Below are positions 11,160-22,564 of a stretch of 64,000 nt of DNA, piece after piece. The DNA is taken from assembly GCA_958295665.1 (NCBI GenBank), contig OY282558.1, forward strand, positions 66,142,789-66,206,788. The letters run 5' to 3'. The number at the start of each line of letters is the position of its first letter. The stretch's first letter is position 1. This DNA comes from Tipula vernalis (taxonomy: Eukaryota > Arthropoda > Insecta > Diptera > Tipulidae). Below the pieces are notes generated by a model. The model saw nothing but the letters and a program-made list of their open reading frames with translations. It was not told the origin of the DNA and did not search any database. A program made the position numbers and the translations under genes.

Positions 11160-13081
11160 TTACATTTTTCGGAATTCGATAAATTAAACATTTTCAATTT
11201 TCAACATTTTGAAATATTTTGAATACCCTAATCCTACATTATCAGCTAACTTCATTTTAAATCCTGAGATTTGTGAATTTGCTAGTTGTCAAACTCTTTA
11301 AAATTTGGAATTTTTTCAAAAAAATTGTATAACCTTTAAAATAAACTTTAATAAAACCTTCCATAAAATTTGCGATTAAAACTTACTGCATTACAACTAT
11401 TCCAAAAGAAAGTTAGTCTTGTTTCGACCGGACTAAATGCTAAGTCTAAAAATCTGATTTTAAACATGAAAATGTATGTATAGTGCATATTCAAAATTTT
11501 CAAAATTCTGAAATACTCGGTGTATTTCGAAAATTCTAATCTTATTTTTGGAGACACCCCTTTTGAAATTTGAGTAAAACGGTTTATTCTCGAAATTATT
11601 CCTATTTTGTAAATTCAAATTTGAAATGGTTATTTAAAATTGTTTGTTATATATTTTGTTCAGAATTCGAAATTGCAAATTGAAATCTTTTACTTATGGA
11701 ATTTGCTCGTTCCGATTTTGAGACTCTGTTCTACTATGGAATATTTTTAAAATTTGGAATTTTGTTAAAGAAATTATAAAATCTGTTTGTTTTAACAGCG
11801 GTTGAGTGAGTTGAAATATGTATTTTGAAAAGTTCAATTATCGTTTTAAATTTTTCAAATATTTTTAAAGAATTTGTTAATGTAAACTCATTTGTGTTTC
11901 TGGCATTTGCTATTATTGAAAATCATCTTTTTTTATAATTTGAAAATATGGAATTTTGTAACCAAGTACTAAAAATATTTGAAAGTTTAAATTTGAAGTC
12001 GTTTTTGAAATTCCGTATAATTATTTTTTGCAGAATTCGATATTGTAAAATAATTTCAAACCCGTAAATAATTTTATTTTGGCCAGGCTAAACTCGGTTT
12101 AGAAATATAAATATTTTTGAGCAATTCGGCATAATTAAAATTTGGAAATTTTAATTTTTTTCGGAATTCGATAAATTCAAAAATTTCTGAAATTTTTCAA
12201 AAAATAAAATTTAAAGACAGACAGATATTTTGTGTTTAATTTTGTTAGTTTCAAATAGTGTGTCTCTGAAAATTTATGTTCCGAATCACTAAACATATTT
12301 AAAATTTGAAAATTCAGATTTTTGAATTTCGCAGTATACAAAAAAAAAAATGAATTTTTTAGTAAAAATTATGAAGTGTCGATCCAACTAAATTTTAATT
12401 TTAAAAATCGTATTTTAAATTCGAAAAATTGAAAATTTTAGTATCGTTGGAAAATTTGTAATTTGGATGTACCTAAAAAATTTAAATTTTTAAGAACCCC
12501 TCACGATTAACATTTCTTATTTTGAACACATCCTACACATTGAAGATGTAATTTGATTGTTCGAATGAATATCACGTCCAATTTGTCACACATCAATTTT
12601 TAAAATCATCACAAACATAAGAAAAACGCCTTAAGCCTATAAATGTGTTTATTATTTCATTTTGTTTGTTGTTTACACGAAATGGAATAAAAGTTTTATT
12701 TTTACTTTACTATTTTATATCTTTGAATTTCGTTTAATTAAAAAAAATTCAATTAAAAAGGTGAAAGAGATAAACTTAGCATCATCGTCACAACAGTTAT
12801 GATGAGGCTCAATCATCCTTTAAATTCCAGATGCGATGCTTCTTGGATATGCGCAACATATGAGATTAACTTGTGTGTTTGTGTGTGAGTATTGATTTTA
12901 CGTTAAATTTAGATTCTCTCTTTTAAAGGAAAATCTATCTTTTATGCGATATATTCCATTGTAGGTCGGAAATTATATTGTGTATACATATATGTGTGCC
13001 TGTGTGTGTGTGTGTATGTCTGTTGAATGTTGTAAAATAATTGTATAGTTATATAATTCTGTTATTTTATTACTGTTTCAG
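11160..13081. other. AT-rich intron sequence upstream of the first visible exon
   Basis: About 1.9 kb rich in TTTGAAATTT and AATTTTTCAAA words, with no supported gene or transposon. A (GT)n tract lies near 12998-13016. I looked for the missing 5' exons of SLC66A2 (first PQ-loop motif) here and did not find them. Confidence 0.5.
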
Positions 13082-13218
13082 GTTTTCAAAGCGTTATGAG
13101 CTTCCACTACTAGTCCAAAGTGGTGTTATGAATGTAACAATGTTCCTTATGATTCATCTGTGCGTAAATGTGCGGCGGAATAATGCCATTATGAGGACAC
13201 GGGATCGTATATTTGCAG
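13082..13218 (+). CDS. SLC66A2: SLC66A2/PQLC1-like PQ-loop protein, internal exon (TM3 region)
   Basis: First exon visible in the window. It follows a TTTCAG acceptor, starts with the last base of a codon (G, fitting a split TGG for Trp) and ends on the first base of a codon before GTAATA. It encodes FSKRYELPLLVQSGVMNV and TMFLMIHLCVNVRR, matching human SLC66A2 (FGRRFESPLLWQS, LTMLLMLKLCTEVR). The family has seven membrane helices with two PQ-loop motifs and sits in endosome/trans-Golgi membranes; yeast Any1/Cfs1, its relative, acts together with phospholipid flippases. This exon holds one hydrophobic helix. Earlier exons must lie upstream of the window. The function is transferred from the family. 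Confidence 0.9.
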
Positions 13219-13511
13219 GTAATAATTGATTTTGTGGGTTTGTATGCCGTGCCGATCGCAGACTTAATTTGATGCAACAATTTTTTATTTACTAATTTGA
13301 ATTGGAAAAAAATTATAAAATAAAAAATTTGGAATTTTCTTTTGTTTTTTTTTCTTAATTTTTAATTTAATTTTAATTTTAATTTTTTTTTTTTTTTTTT
13401 TTATCAATACTTTACCAATTTATGAACAAAACTATGTTAAAACAAAATTCAAAATTCGGTATATTATGCAAATTTTTTATGTTTTGTGAATATAAAATAT
13501 ATTTGTGAAAC

Positions 13512-13562
13512 CTACTACTACTACTACTGTGTGTGTGTCTATATAATATATATATATATATA
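13512..13562 (+). repeat. Microsatellites (CTA)n, (GT)n and (TA)n next to a splice acceptor
   Basis: Three short simple repeats in a row: CTA units at about 13512-13527, GT units at about 13528-13538 and alternating TA to 13562. The last runs straight into the TTAG acceptor of the exon at 13567, so this acceptor has little pyrimidine tract. Confidence 0.8.
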
Positions 13563-13566
13563 TTAG

Positions 13567-13680
13567 CGGCGGCTGCTGACACCAATGATGTTAGAGAAAG
13601 GAATGTGGCACCGGATTCCACGACCGAAGCAGCAAGAATAACAAATAAGAAAGATGATAGAGCGAGACATTATTTAAGTG
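13567..13680 (+). CDS. SLC66A2: SLC66A2-like, exon for the hydrophilic loop
   Basis: 114 bp spliced in phase from 13218 across a 348-bp intron: G from the previous exon plus CG gives Ala, then Ala-Ala-Ala-Asp-Thr. It encodes a charged loop with NDVRERNVAPDS and ITNKKDDRARHYLS, where human SLC66A2 has its short cytosolic linker before DFDPHHFWQW. The acceptor is preceded by (TA)n rather than a clear pyrimidine tract. The donor is GTATGT at 13681 after the first base of a codon, and this G joins AT of the exon at 37633 to give Asp. The sequence is poorly conserved, as expected of a linker; the exon call rests on phase and splice sites. Confidence 0.8.
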
Positions 13681-15429
13681 GTATGTCTATAAGCAGTATT
13701 CAAAGCTATAAACAATATAGTTTATATATCTTTACAAATAACAATACTATCATTTTAACAAAACTAAGACATTTTTTTGGTTTATTATAAATCTTAACAT
13801 CAAAATTTGCGAAATCTTAGTGTTGGTCATCTTACATAATAATCATTTTCTTGTGATCAATAATCATCATAATATTATTTTTAGTTTTTTTTTGTTGTGT
13901 GTTGAATTTGGGTAGTTTTTCTAAGTTTGTGGGTGTGTGTTTTAATCATAATATAGTATCAGGGGACTAACATTTTCTATGTACATACAATTTTTTAATA
14001 AATTGTTTATATCACTTGACTGATTTCCTTTATGAAAGTAGATGATGCACTTACATTATATAATATTGCATGATATTTCCAATTTTCTCTCAAAGGTTGT
14101 AATTTACTGTTAATATTTTTATGCACTCTCTGATATATGAACAATTTTCCCTTTGTGTGCTCAGAATGTTAGTTACTTAAATTAATTTATTTTCTAAAAT
14201 TTCAGTTCGATTTTTATTTTTTTGATCGAAACTAAGTTTTAAAATTTTTTTTTAGTATTTTATTTAATTAATCGTGGTGTTTCCAAATTTTCGTATATTT
14301 TATTTTAATTTGTCAAAACTGGTCAATTTCGAATAAATAACTTTAAAAAAAAAAGAAAGGCTGACGGAAGGTATCTGAAATGTTTTTATGCGAATGAATT
14401 GGGCGTTCAATTCCTGCAATATGTTAACATTAAATAAAAATCGGGATGCATTCAGAGAACCGTACGTTTATTGAAACTAACATGTTGCGATCCCCGTGCC
14501 CCTTAAAAGACAATGATAATGCAAACTCGTTTGATTTGATCTATGGGTTCCTATATCGAAACAAAGTTGACCACCAAATGACTTTCAAAATTTTTTTGAC
14601 ATTTTGAAACCAAATAAATTTTTTCTTAATTGCTTTTTTGGACAATAATTTATTCAGTTATGTTAACTCATGGAGAAGAAGCGGTTGCTGTGAAATGATT
14701 TGTAGATTTAGAATATGTGTGTGTCATATGGATGTGAAGTTTTTCCCAGATATATGTATACAAATCCTATTGGAATAAACAAACAAACAACAACAATTCT
14801 ATTGGATTCTCATTGATTTTGGTATGTGTTGGTGCTTATTGTACACTGTTAAGAATTCAGAATTTATCTATAAATGTTTTGTTATTAAAATAAATTTCGA
14901 TTAAATTCAAGGGATTAAAAGAACATAATTTTAATTGAAACTTATGTAAGAAAATTTGTAAAATGCGAATCACAAACCTCATTTATATTGAAATATAAAG
15001 ATTCGGTCCATAAATGAATACATATTATGTTAATTTGTGCTATTACCGTGCATTATTTTACTGAATTTCTTAATCTTCACGACAGAGTAAAATAATAAAA
15101 CAAACATATTAGGCGTTTTATTAAAACAGAACGATTATTTTGTTTAGCTTAGTCCGAACATTAAAGTAGTTTAATTAAATATATTAAATTAATTTTACTT
15201 TGTTAGTACATATCGATCTATTCCGATAAATATCAATGTGCTAAATATAAAACCAAAGTTCCGAACCATTAAAATAAACATCAAAGTTTTAGTACAAATT
15301 ATAAATTTGTTCCAATAAGAATTCAATTTTCTGTCCAATAGAAAAAATAAATTACACCAAAAAAAAAATGTTAAGCAAAAATTTAGTTTATAAAATACTT
15401 TTCATTGAATATACTTCAATAGGTCGCGA
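13681..15429. other. AT-rich intron sequence, no gene seen
   Basis: The start of the 23,952-bp intron. It contains T-rich and A-rich stretches and scattered TTTGTTTT words. I see no transposon, exon or RNA gene in it. Confidence 0.5.
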
Positions 15430-16990
15430 ATTTGTTCAGGTATTCCGTGGAAACTGGGCTCTAATCTGTCGCAAAAAGTGTTAATGGACTTTGGCCAATT
15501 TCATATAAAACCTCAATTTGAAGATTAAAATTCGAATTTCGCACATTTATTTCTCTGGTTAGGGGATACGTTCATAGCTTGATGGGTAGAAAATATAATA
15601 GGCTATTTCATCAGCTATTTCGTGAACTATCATAACTTGAGTCCAAATCTCTGAGAATGGCCGTTAATGGCCTTTTATCAATTTCATGCAAAAGTCGCAA
15701 TTTGAACTTAAAAATTCGCAATACATTTATTTCTCAGGTTAGGGGATACCTTTGTAGCTTGATGGATAGGGAATTTAATCGGATATTTCGGCTATAGGTT
15801 CTAACCTAATAAGAAAAATTTTTATCAGGAATAATTTTCTATGCAAATAAAAGAAAAACCGGAAATCATGGTTTCCGTTAATGATTTTGACTCTAATCGT
15901 AATGTGAAAGTTATACTATATCAAGCTGATAAGGTATCCCTTATCCCCAGACATAAAGGTGCTTCGAATTTTTAACTACAAATGGCGATTTTGCACGAAA
16001 TTGATAAAAAGCCGTTAACGGTCATTCTCTTGGACTCAAGTTGTGATAGTTCACAAAATATTCGATTAAAATCCCCATCCATCAAGCTATTAGGTAATGG
16101 GTAACGGCCATTCTCAGAGATTTGGACTCAAGTTGTGATAGTTCACGAAGTAGTCGATTAAATTCCCTATCCATCCAGCTATAAACGTATCCCCTAACCA
16201 GAGAAATAAATGTACTGCGAATGTTTGAGTTTAAATTGCGATTTTGCATGAAATTGATAAAAGGCCTTTAAAGGCCATTCTCAGAGATTTGGACTCAAGT
16301 TGTGATAGTTCAAGAAATAGTTGATTAAATTCGCTATCCATCAATCTATAAAGGTATCCCCTAACCAGAGAAATAAATGTACTGCGAATTTTTGAGTTCA
16401 AATGGCGATTTTGCATGAAATTGATGAAAGGCCACTAATGGCCATTCTCAGAGATTTGGACTCAAGTTGTGATAGTTCATGAAATAGTCGATTAAATTCC
16501 CCATCCATCAAGCTACTAAAGTATCCCCTAACCAGATAAATAAACGTGCTTCGATTTTTTAACTTCAAATTGCTGTTTTGCATTAAATTGATAAAATGCG
16601 ATTAACGGCCATTCTCAGAGATTTGGACTCAAGTTGTGATAGTTCACGAAATAGCTGATTAAATTCCACACATATCAAGCTATGAAGATATCGCCTAACC
16701 AGAGAAATAAATGTGTTTCGATTTAATGTTCGAATTTTAAATTGCGTTTTGACTGAAATTGAAAAAGGCAAAATACCCTTTGTCACAGATTTGGGCTCAG
16801 TTTCTTATAGTTCGCATGACATCTGTATATATTCTCCATCCATCAAGTTGAAGATTTGGACTCAGGTTCTGATAGTTCACGTGAAATCTGAATATTTTCT
16901 CCATCCATCAAGTTGAAGATGAATTCCTTGTCCCTAGAAATAAATTTCTTCCACCTTTTAATCTTCAAATCGTAATTTTGGCATAAATAC
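15430..16990. repeat. 167-bp satellite with an internal inversion
   Basis: A tandem repeat with landmark TTTGGACTCAAGTTGTGATA. In the right-hand part the landmark recurs at 16121, 16288, 16455 and 16622, an exact 167-bp period. A shortened unit of about 92 bp precedes these, and two short decayed units follow (near 16790 and 16857). The left part (about 15430-15790) carries the same unit in reverse orientation (AACTTGAGTCCAAATCTCTG; CTGGTTAGGGGATAC). The two blocks meet at a non-repeat spacer of about 130 bp near 15800-15930. Frames of about 60 codons on the - strand repeat one another and are not genes. Confidence 0.88.
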
Positions 16991-18475
16991 TAAAGGGTCA
17001 TTTATTTAGTTAATAAATTAGCTGACTAAATTCCGGAATTCAGAAATAATTTTTATTCTTGATTTATAATTTGATTCTTTTCTATTTTTTAATAAAATTA
17101 CATTTTTAGTACTAAATATTTCAATAGGAATCTAGATTTTTTCAAATAGGAATTCAATTTAACAGTGTGAAACTAACACATAAATAAAAATGGGAATTTT
17201 GGGAAAAACTTCACACCCATGTGTGTCATTTGGTTAAAAAATGTTTAAAATTATTTTATAAGGCAATCGAAATTTTCTTCAATATTTTGCCAAATGTGTG
17301 TCATAAAATTGAATTTAATCACTAAGCCTGTTTATCAGGTACTAAAATTTAATTTATCCTTCTTCGTAAATAAAGCTGTTAATCGAAAAAAAAAAAAATA
17401 TTAACATAAACCAGATTATTTTATTAACAGAACAGACCGTAAAAACTTCAATTAAATACAAATATAAGTACATCTACACTTATTATCACAAAACGTCTTT
17501 TGTTTAACGTCATTACGCTAACAAATTTTTTTTTTCTATTTTTTATTTGATTGATTTACAAAAATGAATTTTTCGACAGATTTTTATTTTTGTACCCGCA
17601 GTTTTCCCACATATAATATCAATACGCGAAAATTATCGTATTCGTCTATAACAAAATACTCGTACTTATTTCAATTCTGTTGATTTTTTTTTTAAAGATA
17701 TTTTTGATGACTTTGTATATAGAGTAGTGTGTACAGAAGAAAAATTTACATATTACGATTAAGACGAGGGAAAATCACAAAGAAATTTAAATTGACTTTG
17801 TGCTACAAACATACGTACGTATACATAAATACTCTAGTATTTTCATTTTCTCAAGGAAACCAAACATTAAATAATGTATATTCGAGTATGTATATTCAAA
17901 AGAAGGTCTTAAACAAATATAAAAATGTATGTAAATGGGAGTGAAGATAATATGCTACTTGGTGCTTAATATTCTTTTTAGGTTGATTAAAAATTAGGGC
18001 GTCTGTCTATTGATTACATTTTTTTTTTCATTAAAATGATATAATGTTGATGATTTTTCGGTATATAGAGTGGCCAACAACGTTTGAAGTTGAGGGTAAA
18101 ACCGCATCATTAAAATCTATTGTAACGAAAATGTATTATGTACTTTACTGCCTCAAGAACTTTAAAGCAATAAAGAATAAAGAAACAGAAATGATATCCT
18201 ATAAATAATCGAACTAAGCGAGTTTATTAATCAAGATTATAAATTGATATATAATACTCACTTTAAAATAATATTTGGGCAGACTAAAACTCTTGGTTCG
18301 CTTGCACCCTCTTTAAAAGGAAACTTTAATTATTCTAAAACTCTTGCCTGAAAATGATTTTATTCGAGATGACTCACAATTTGTAGAGTTGATTTTTATT
18401 TGCAATATGGTTTCGAGTTGCATCAAATTTTTGATTTAAATTTTATTAGATTTACAGCGTTGAATTTGAGATAAT
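16991..18475. other. AT-rich intron sequence, no gene seen
   Basis: About 1.5 kb without a supported feature. A 71-codon frame at 17729-17944 has no recognisable product. Confidence 0.45.
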
Positions 18476-19026
18476 TTGAGATATTCTGCGAGGTCCTCGG
18501 AATTCTATTTTTCGACCAGGTTTCGAAGTTATTTGAAGATTTCGAAATTTTTAGAAATTGCTCGAGATTTTTCTGGAATTTTTCTAAATTTTCGGAATTT
18601 TTCGATATTAAATCGAGATAATTTTAAATTTTCGAGATTTTTGAAAATTTTTAGATTTTCGAAATTATGTGGAAATTTTCGAAATTTGAATGAGAATTGT
18701 TTTGAAAGGCTTGAGATTAGAGTTTTAGATTAATGAAGATTTGAGTTTTTCAAACCATTTCGCCATTTTTTCGATTATTTTGACGGTTTTCTAAATTATT
18801 AAAGGTTTTTTGTGGGGTATTCGAGATTATTCTAAACTATTCGAGATTTTCGACATTTTTTAATTTGCAAAATTAGTGAGATTTTTTGAAATTAGATATT
18901 TGAGATTATCGGAGATTTTTAAGGTTTTTCAGAATAAAAGTACAACCCTTTCATAAGAATGTTCACTTGTTTCAAAATTATTGGAAATACTTCTCTAAAA
19001 TTTACGAAATTTCTCAGAAGTATTTA
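18476..19026 (+). repeat. TTCGAGATTTT low-complexity repeat, left part
   Basis: Degenerate short phrases such as TTCGAGATTTTT, GAAATTTTTAG and ATTTTCGAAATT recur every 10-25 bp. An 85-codon frame with many Phe/Arg/Ser residues comes from the repeat. The tract continues on the far side of the Tc1 element (20670-21690), so the transposon split it. Confidence 0.6.
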
Positions 19027-20669
19027 CACTGTATCAAAAAATTGTCCGTACAGCACTCGGTTAAGAAAACATTGATAAATAAAACAATTACAAATCAAAC
19101 AAAAAATTCAGTTTTAATTTTTTTAAAACTCAAATTACATTTAAGAACCTGAAAAAAATAATAATCATGATATAAATTCAGTAACATTCACATTTGATAA
19201 GATTTACTATTTAAACTGCCTAAAATGATCTCAAATAATTGTCCGTACACACAAAGAAGTTGAGGGAATTTGGTAAAAAAAGTTAGGTCTAATATTTGGT
19301 TTTGTAACCTATTCATGAAATTACACTTTGCAACCTTCTTTTCATTGAGAAAGCCAACTTCCGAGTTATTTCGGGGGGAATTTTTGGCCCATTCCTCCAT
19401 AATGACCCGTTTTAATTGTTCCTTGGCGCTAATTTGGTGTTCACGGATCTTTCGCTCCAAATAATGGCATAAATTATCAATAGGGTTGTGATCTGGTGGC
19501 TGGGGAGGATGAGAAAGTATTGACTTTACATTGTACAATAACCATTCCTTTATCAGCTTTGACGAATGTTTCGGGTCATTGTCATGTGCGGAGCGAAAAT
19601 CTTGCCAAGTCCCATTTTCTCAGCACTTATTAACAAATTACCCTTCAAAATATCCAATTAATTAAACCGGTTCATTATGAAGGTCAAATGTCCTACACCC
19701 CTTCAGCTACAAGCTCTTCCAACCATTATACTTCCGCCACCATGTTTTACTTAGGTTCAGTGTTGGGTTTCCGCCACACCATAACTCGCCCATCTGAACC
19801 AAAAATGTTAGATTTCCTTCCGTCTGAGGGAATAACATTTTCACAGAACTCTTCGGGCTCACTCACATATCCCAATGCATATTCCAAGCGCTTTTTAATT
19901 TTGTTTTTGTCGATAAATACATTTCTTGCGTGTCGCACATCATCGATACTCTTGTTTATGGAAAATATTGCGTATTGTCTGAGGTTCTATCGCTCCTTTT
20001 CAGCGTTGATAAACTTTGGCTGCGATCGTTGGAGCGATAAGCTTTCGATTCTGTTTTATTGCCTTCTCTATTAGATGTATTTGAGGTGTGTTCAGCTTTC
20101 GGTTGCGACCACGCTCAACAACCATCTCTAGTGATTTGGTTTTTTGGGAGTTCTGGATGATATATTGAATCGAAGGTCGCGGGCAATTAGTTATTTTGAA
20201 AATTTCTGTAAACTTTTACCTTCACTCTCCAATTTAATGATCAATTTTTTTAATTTCTACACGATTTTTGGTACGAGAATAACAAATTTTTAATTAACTG
20301 GACAATATTTAATTCCCCATGAAAAAAGTACGACTAATTAAATTTTACGCAAAAAAAAAGTTCGTAATTTACGGTTAGTTAAAAATAGGAGTACAACAAA
20401 TAAGAAATTATTAATGTGCTAGTGTTAATTTTCACGAAAGTGCAAGTGTACGGACAATTATTTGAGATCGTTTTAGGATGTTTAAATAGTAAATCATATG
20501 AAACGTAAAAGTAAATTAATTTGCTTCATGATAATTATTATTTTCAGGTTGTTAAATGTAATTTGAGTTTAAAAAAAATAAAAACTGAATTTTTTGTTGG
20601 TTTTGTAATAGTTTTTTTCATCAATTTTTCTTTAACCGAGGGGTGTACGGACAATTTTTTGAGACAGTG
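19027..20669 (-). mobile_element. Tc1-like DNA transposon with IR/DR ends
   Basis: Bounded by TA on both sides (19025-19026 and 20670-20671). Each end starts with CACTGT and then TCAAAAAATTGTCCGTAC. A second copy of that site lies about 200 bp inward on each side (TCAAATAATTGTCCGTAC near 19232 and its complement near 20450), so each inverted repeat is about 224 bp and holds two transposase-site-like repeats in the same direction. This is the IR/DR layout known from Sleeping Beauty-type elements. The transposase between the ends lies on the - strand and is broken. Total length is about 1643 bp, normal for the group. Confidence 0.88.
19290..20260 (-). pseudogene. Tc1 transposase, degenerate
   Basis: From 20260 downward the N-terminal part shows weak HTH text with stops. 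Next comes KKRLEYALGYVSEPEEF and IPSDGRKSNIFGSDGR (19747-19938), where the first catalytic Asp survives in the S-D-x-x-K motif. After it comes the D-N-D-P-K-H block with the second Asp (near 19565) and then PPDHNPIDNLCHYLERKIRE (from about 19510). In active DD34E members the last motif reads N-P-I-E-N, so the final acid is Asp here in place of Glu. Several frameshifts and stops separate these blocks. The element cannot make its own enzyme. Confidence 0.82.
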
Positions 20670-21690
20670 TACATATATGCATAAGTAAATCGATAATTCC
20701 AAATTATTCGAGATTTTTTGAAAATGTTCAATTTTTCGAAATTATGTGGGATTTTTTAAAATTTTTCAAAAGATTCATTTTTTTGAGCCAAAGGACCTCT
20801 CATTTTGTAGGTTTTCGAAATTTGTAAGGCTTGAGGTGATGTTTTTTTTTAGATTAATGGGACTTTTTGGAAATATTTGAGTTTTTTAAAACTATTCGAG
20901 ATTTAAGAAATTTTCGTGATAAGTATTCCAATTTTTTTTGGATTATTTGGCTTTGCTCGACATTCATCTTCCATAATTTTTCAAAATTATTGATTATTTT
21001 AAATATGCAAGTTTTTTCGAGATATTCGGGATTTCCGACATTTTCAGATTTTGGAGGTTATGTTGGATTAGATTTATTGAAATTTAGATATCTTGTGGAG
21101 AGATTTTTAAAGTTTTTTAAAATTTCCATTATTTTTCAAGATTGGTCGAAATTCATAATTGGAGGTAATTCCAATAGTTTGGGAGATTTCTTGATGTTTT
21201 GATTTCTCGAAATTTTAATCGTGAGAATCCTTGGAGATTGTTTTTGTAAAAATTCGAGATTTACGAAACCCGTTTTACAGAGAAATTATTTTCCAGATTT
21301 CCGAGGTTATGTGAAAGGCTTGAGAAGCGAGTTTTTTTAGAGTAATGGAGGTTTTAGAAATAGTTTGGAATAGGACTATTGGAGATTTAAAAAATTTCCG
21401 AGGAAAATATTCCAGCTTTTTGGATTATTTGGCATTGTTAGAGATAATTTGAAATGCATCTCTAAATTTTGAGATTTTCTGAATTTTGTTTAGATTATTG
21501 AGGATTTTTGAAGTATGCGAGCTTTTTCGAGATTATTCCAAACTAAGCGATATTTACGAGATTTTTTTGAATATTTTCGGTTTTGAGATTTTGTGGGATT
21601 TTTTTGTAATTTGCATATAATCTTGCTACAAAGATAAGAGATTTTCGAGATTATTGGAAATTTTTGGAAAATGTGGTGTTTTTTCCAACT
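20670..21690 (+). repeat. TTCGAGATTTT low-complexity repeat, right part
   Basis: A continuation of the repeat at 18476-19026, with recurring ATTCGAGATTTTTTGAA, GATTATTCCAAACT and GGATTATTTGGC phrases. No gene. Frames such as 20867-21202 are rich in Phe, Ile and Ser because of the repeat. Confidence 0.55.
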
Positions 21691-22292
21691 ATTAGGATTT
21701 ACGATGAGAATAAAACGCGAAAGGATCCGTCAGTGAAACAACAACAGCGATTATTTCAGAATATCTGGATTTGGAGCGAAAATCCGAAATCGAAATTAAG
21801 ATAAATTTCAGCAAACTATCCGAAATAATCAAAGTTTCATCATGATGATGGTGGAAAGACAAGTGAGATGATGATACAAAATCTGAAAGCACTAAAGCAA
21901 TTTATCGTCGAAAACTGAAAATATCTATTTGGAGTAGGAACGGTCTTTTATAGCCCAACCTAAAGTAAAAACATTTCTCGTCGAGCGAAATATAAATATT
22001 TTGCTAAGGTCACAATGACAATAAACGTATTGACTTTAAGACATCAAACCTTCGGAACGACGACTCTGCAGTCTTGATAAACGAAGAATAAAGCATTTCG
22101 GACTCTACAAATATTATAATGGTCACATCCAAACAACTAATATTTGTCCAGTTTCGAAAATGAGTAATATCACCCGTTCAAAGAACATGGTAACATCTGG
22201 GCTTTACATTTCTGGCAGATAACCATTAAAATGCTATGCATGTGGAAGCATTTTCGAAAACAAATGAAAAAAGAAAACAATTTTACGAACTT
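21691..22292. other. Intron sequence, no gene seen
   Basis: A more GC-balanced stretch than its flanks, with no frame or repeat that I recognise. Confidence 0.4.
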
Positions 22293-22564
22293 TATTAATT
22301 TTTTTGTTGAATGTTTATTAATTCATGTAATATCTAATATGCTACCGGTGATTAGACCATTTTAAGTGTGTTTCGATTAACACGAGAAGTATATTAGTAT
22401 TTACGAACAGTAATTCAACGAAACCGACTAATAGACAGAATTCTATTTATTTAATTATATGATTTTAATATGTTCCGAAGATTGTAAGAGGATTCTCTTT
22501 TCTAATCACCGGTAGCATATTAGATATTACATGAATTAATTAACATTCAACAAAAAAATTAATA
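22293..22564. repeat. Palindromic repeat at the edge of a DNA transposon
   Basis: Inverted arms of about 62 bp (22293-22352 and 22503-22564) that are nearly identical: the left arm contains TTTGTTGAATG, CATGTAATATCTAATATGC and ACCGGTGATTA; the right arm is the reverse complement. The spacer of about 150 bp includes the left terminal repeat of the neighbouring transposon (22457-22497). It may be a nested MITE or an inverted duplication of the transposon's end. Confidence 0.8.

Noticed and set aside
10743..11222. 159- and 156-codon frames on opposite strands
   Set aside because: They overlap each other and match nothing; the only recognisable text is RNase H-like in a different frame.
16231..16786. 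Three similar frames of about 61-67 codons on the - strand
   Set aside because: Translations of successive 167-bp satellite units.
22452..22460. TTAA at the left transposon end, suggesting a piggyBac element
   Set aside because: No matching TTAA at the right end, and the protein motifs are not those of piggyBac.
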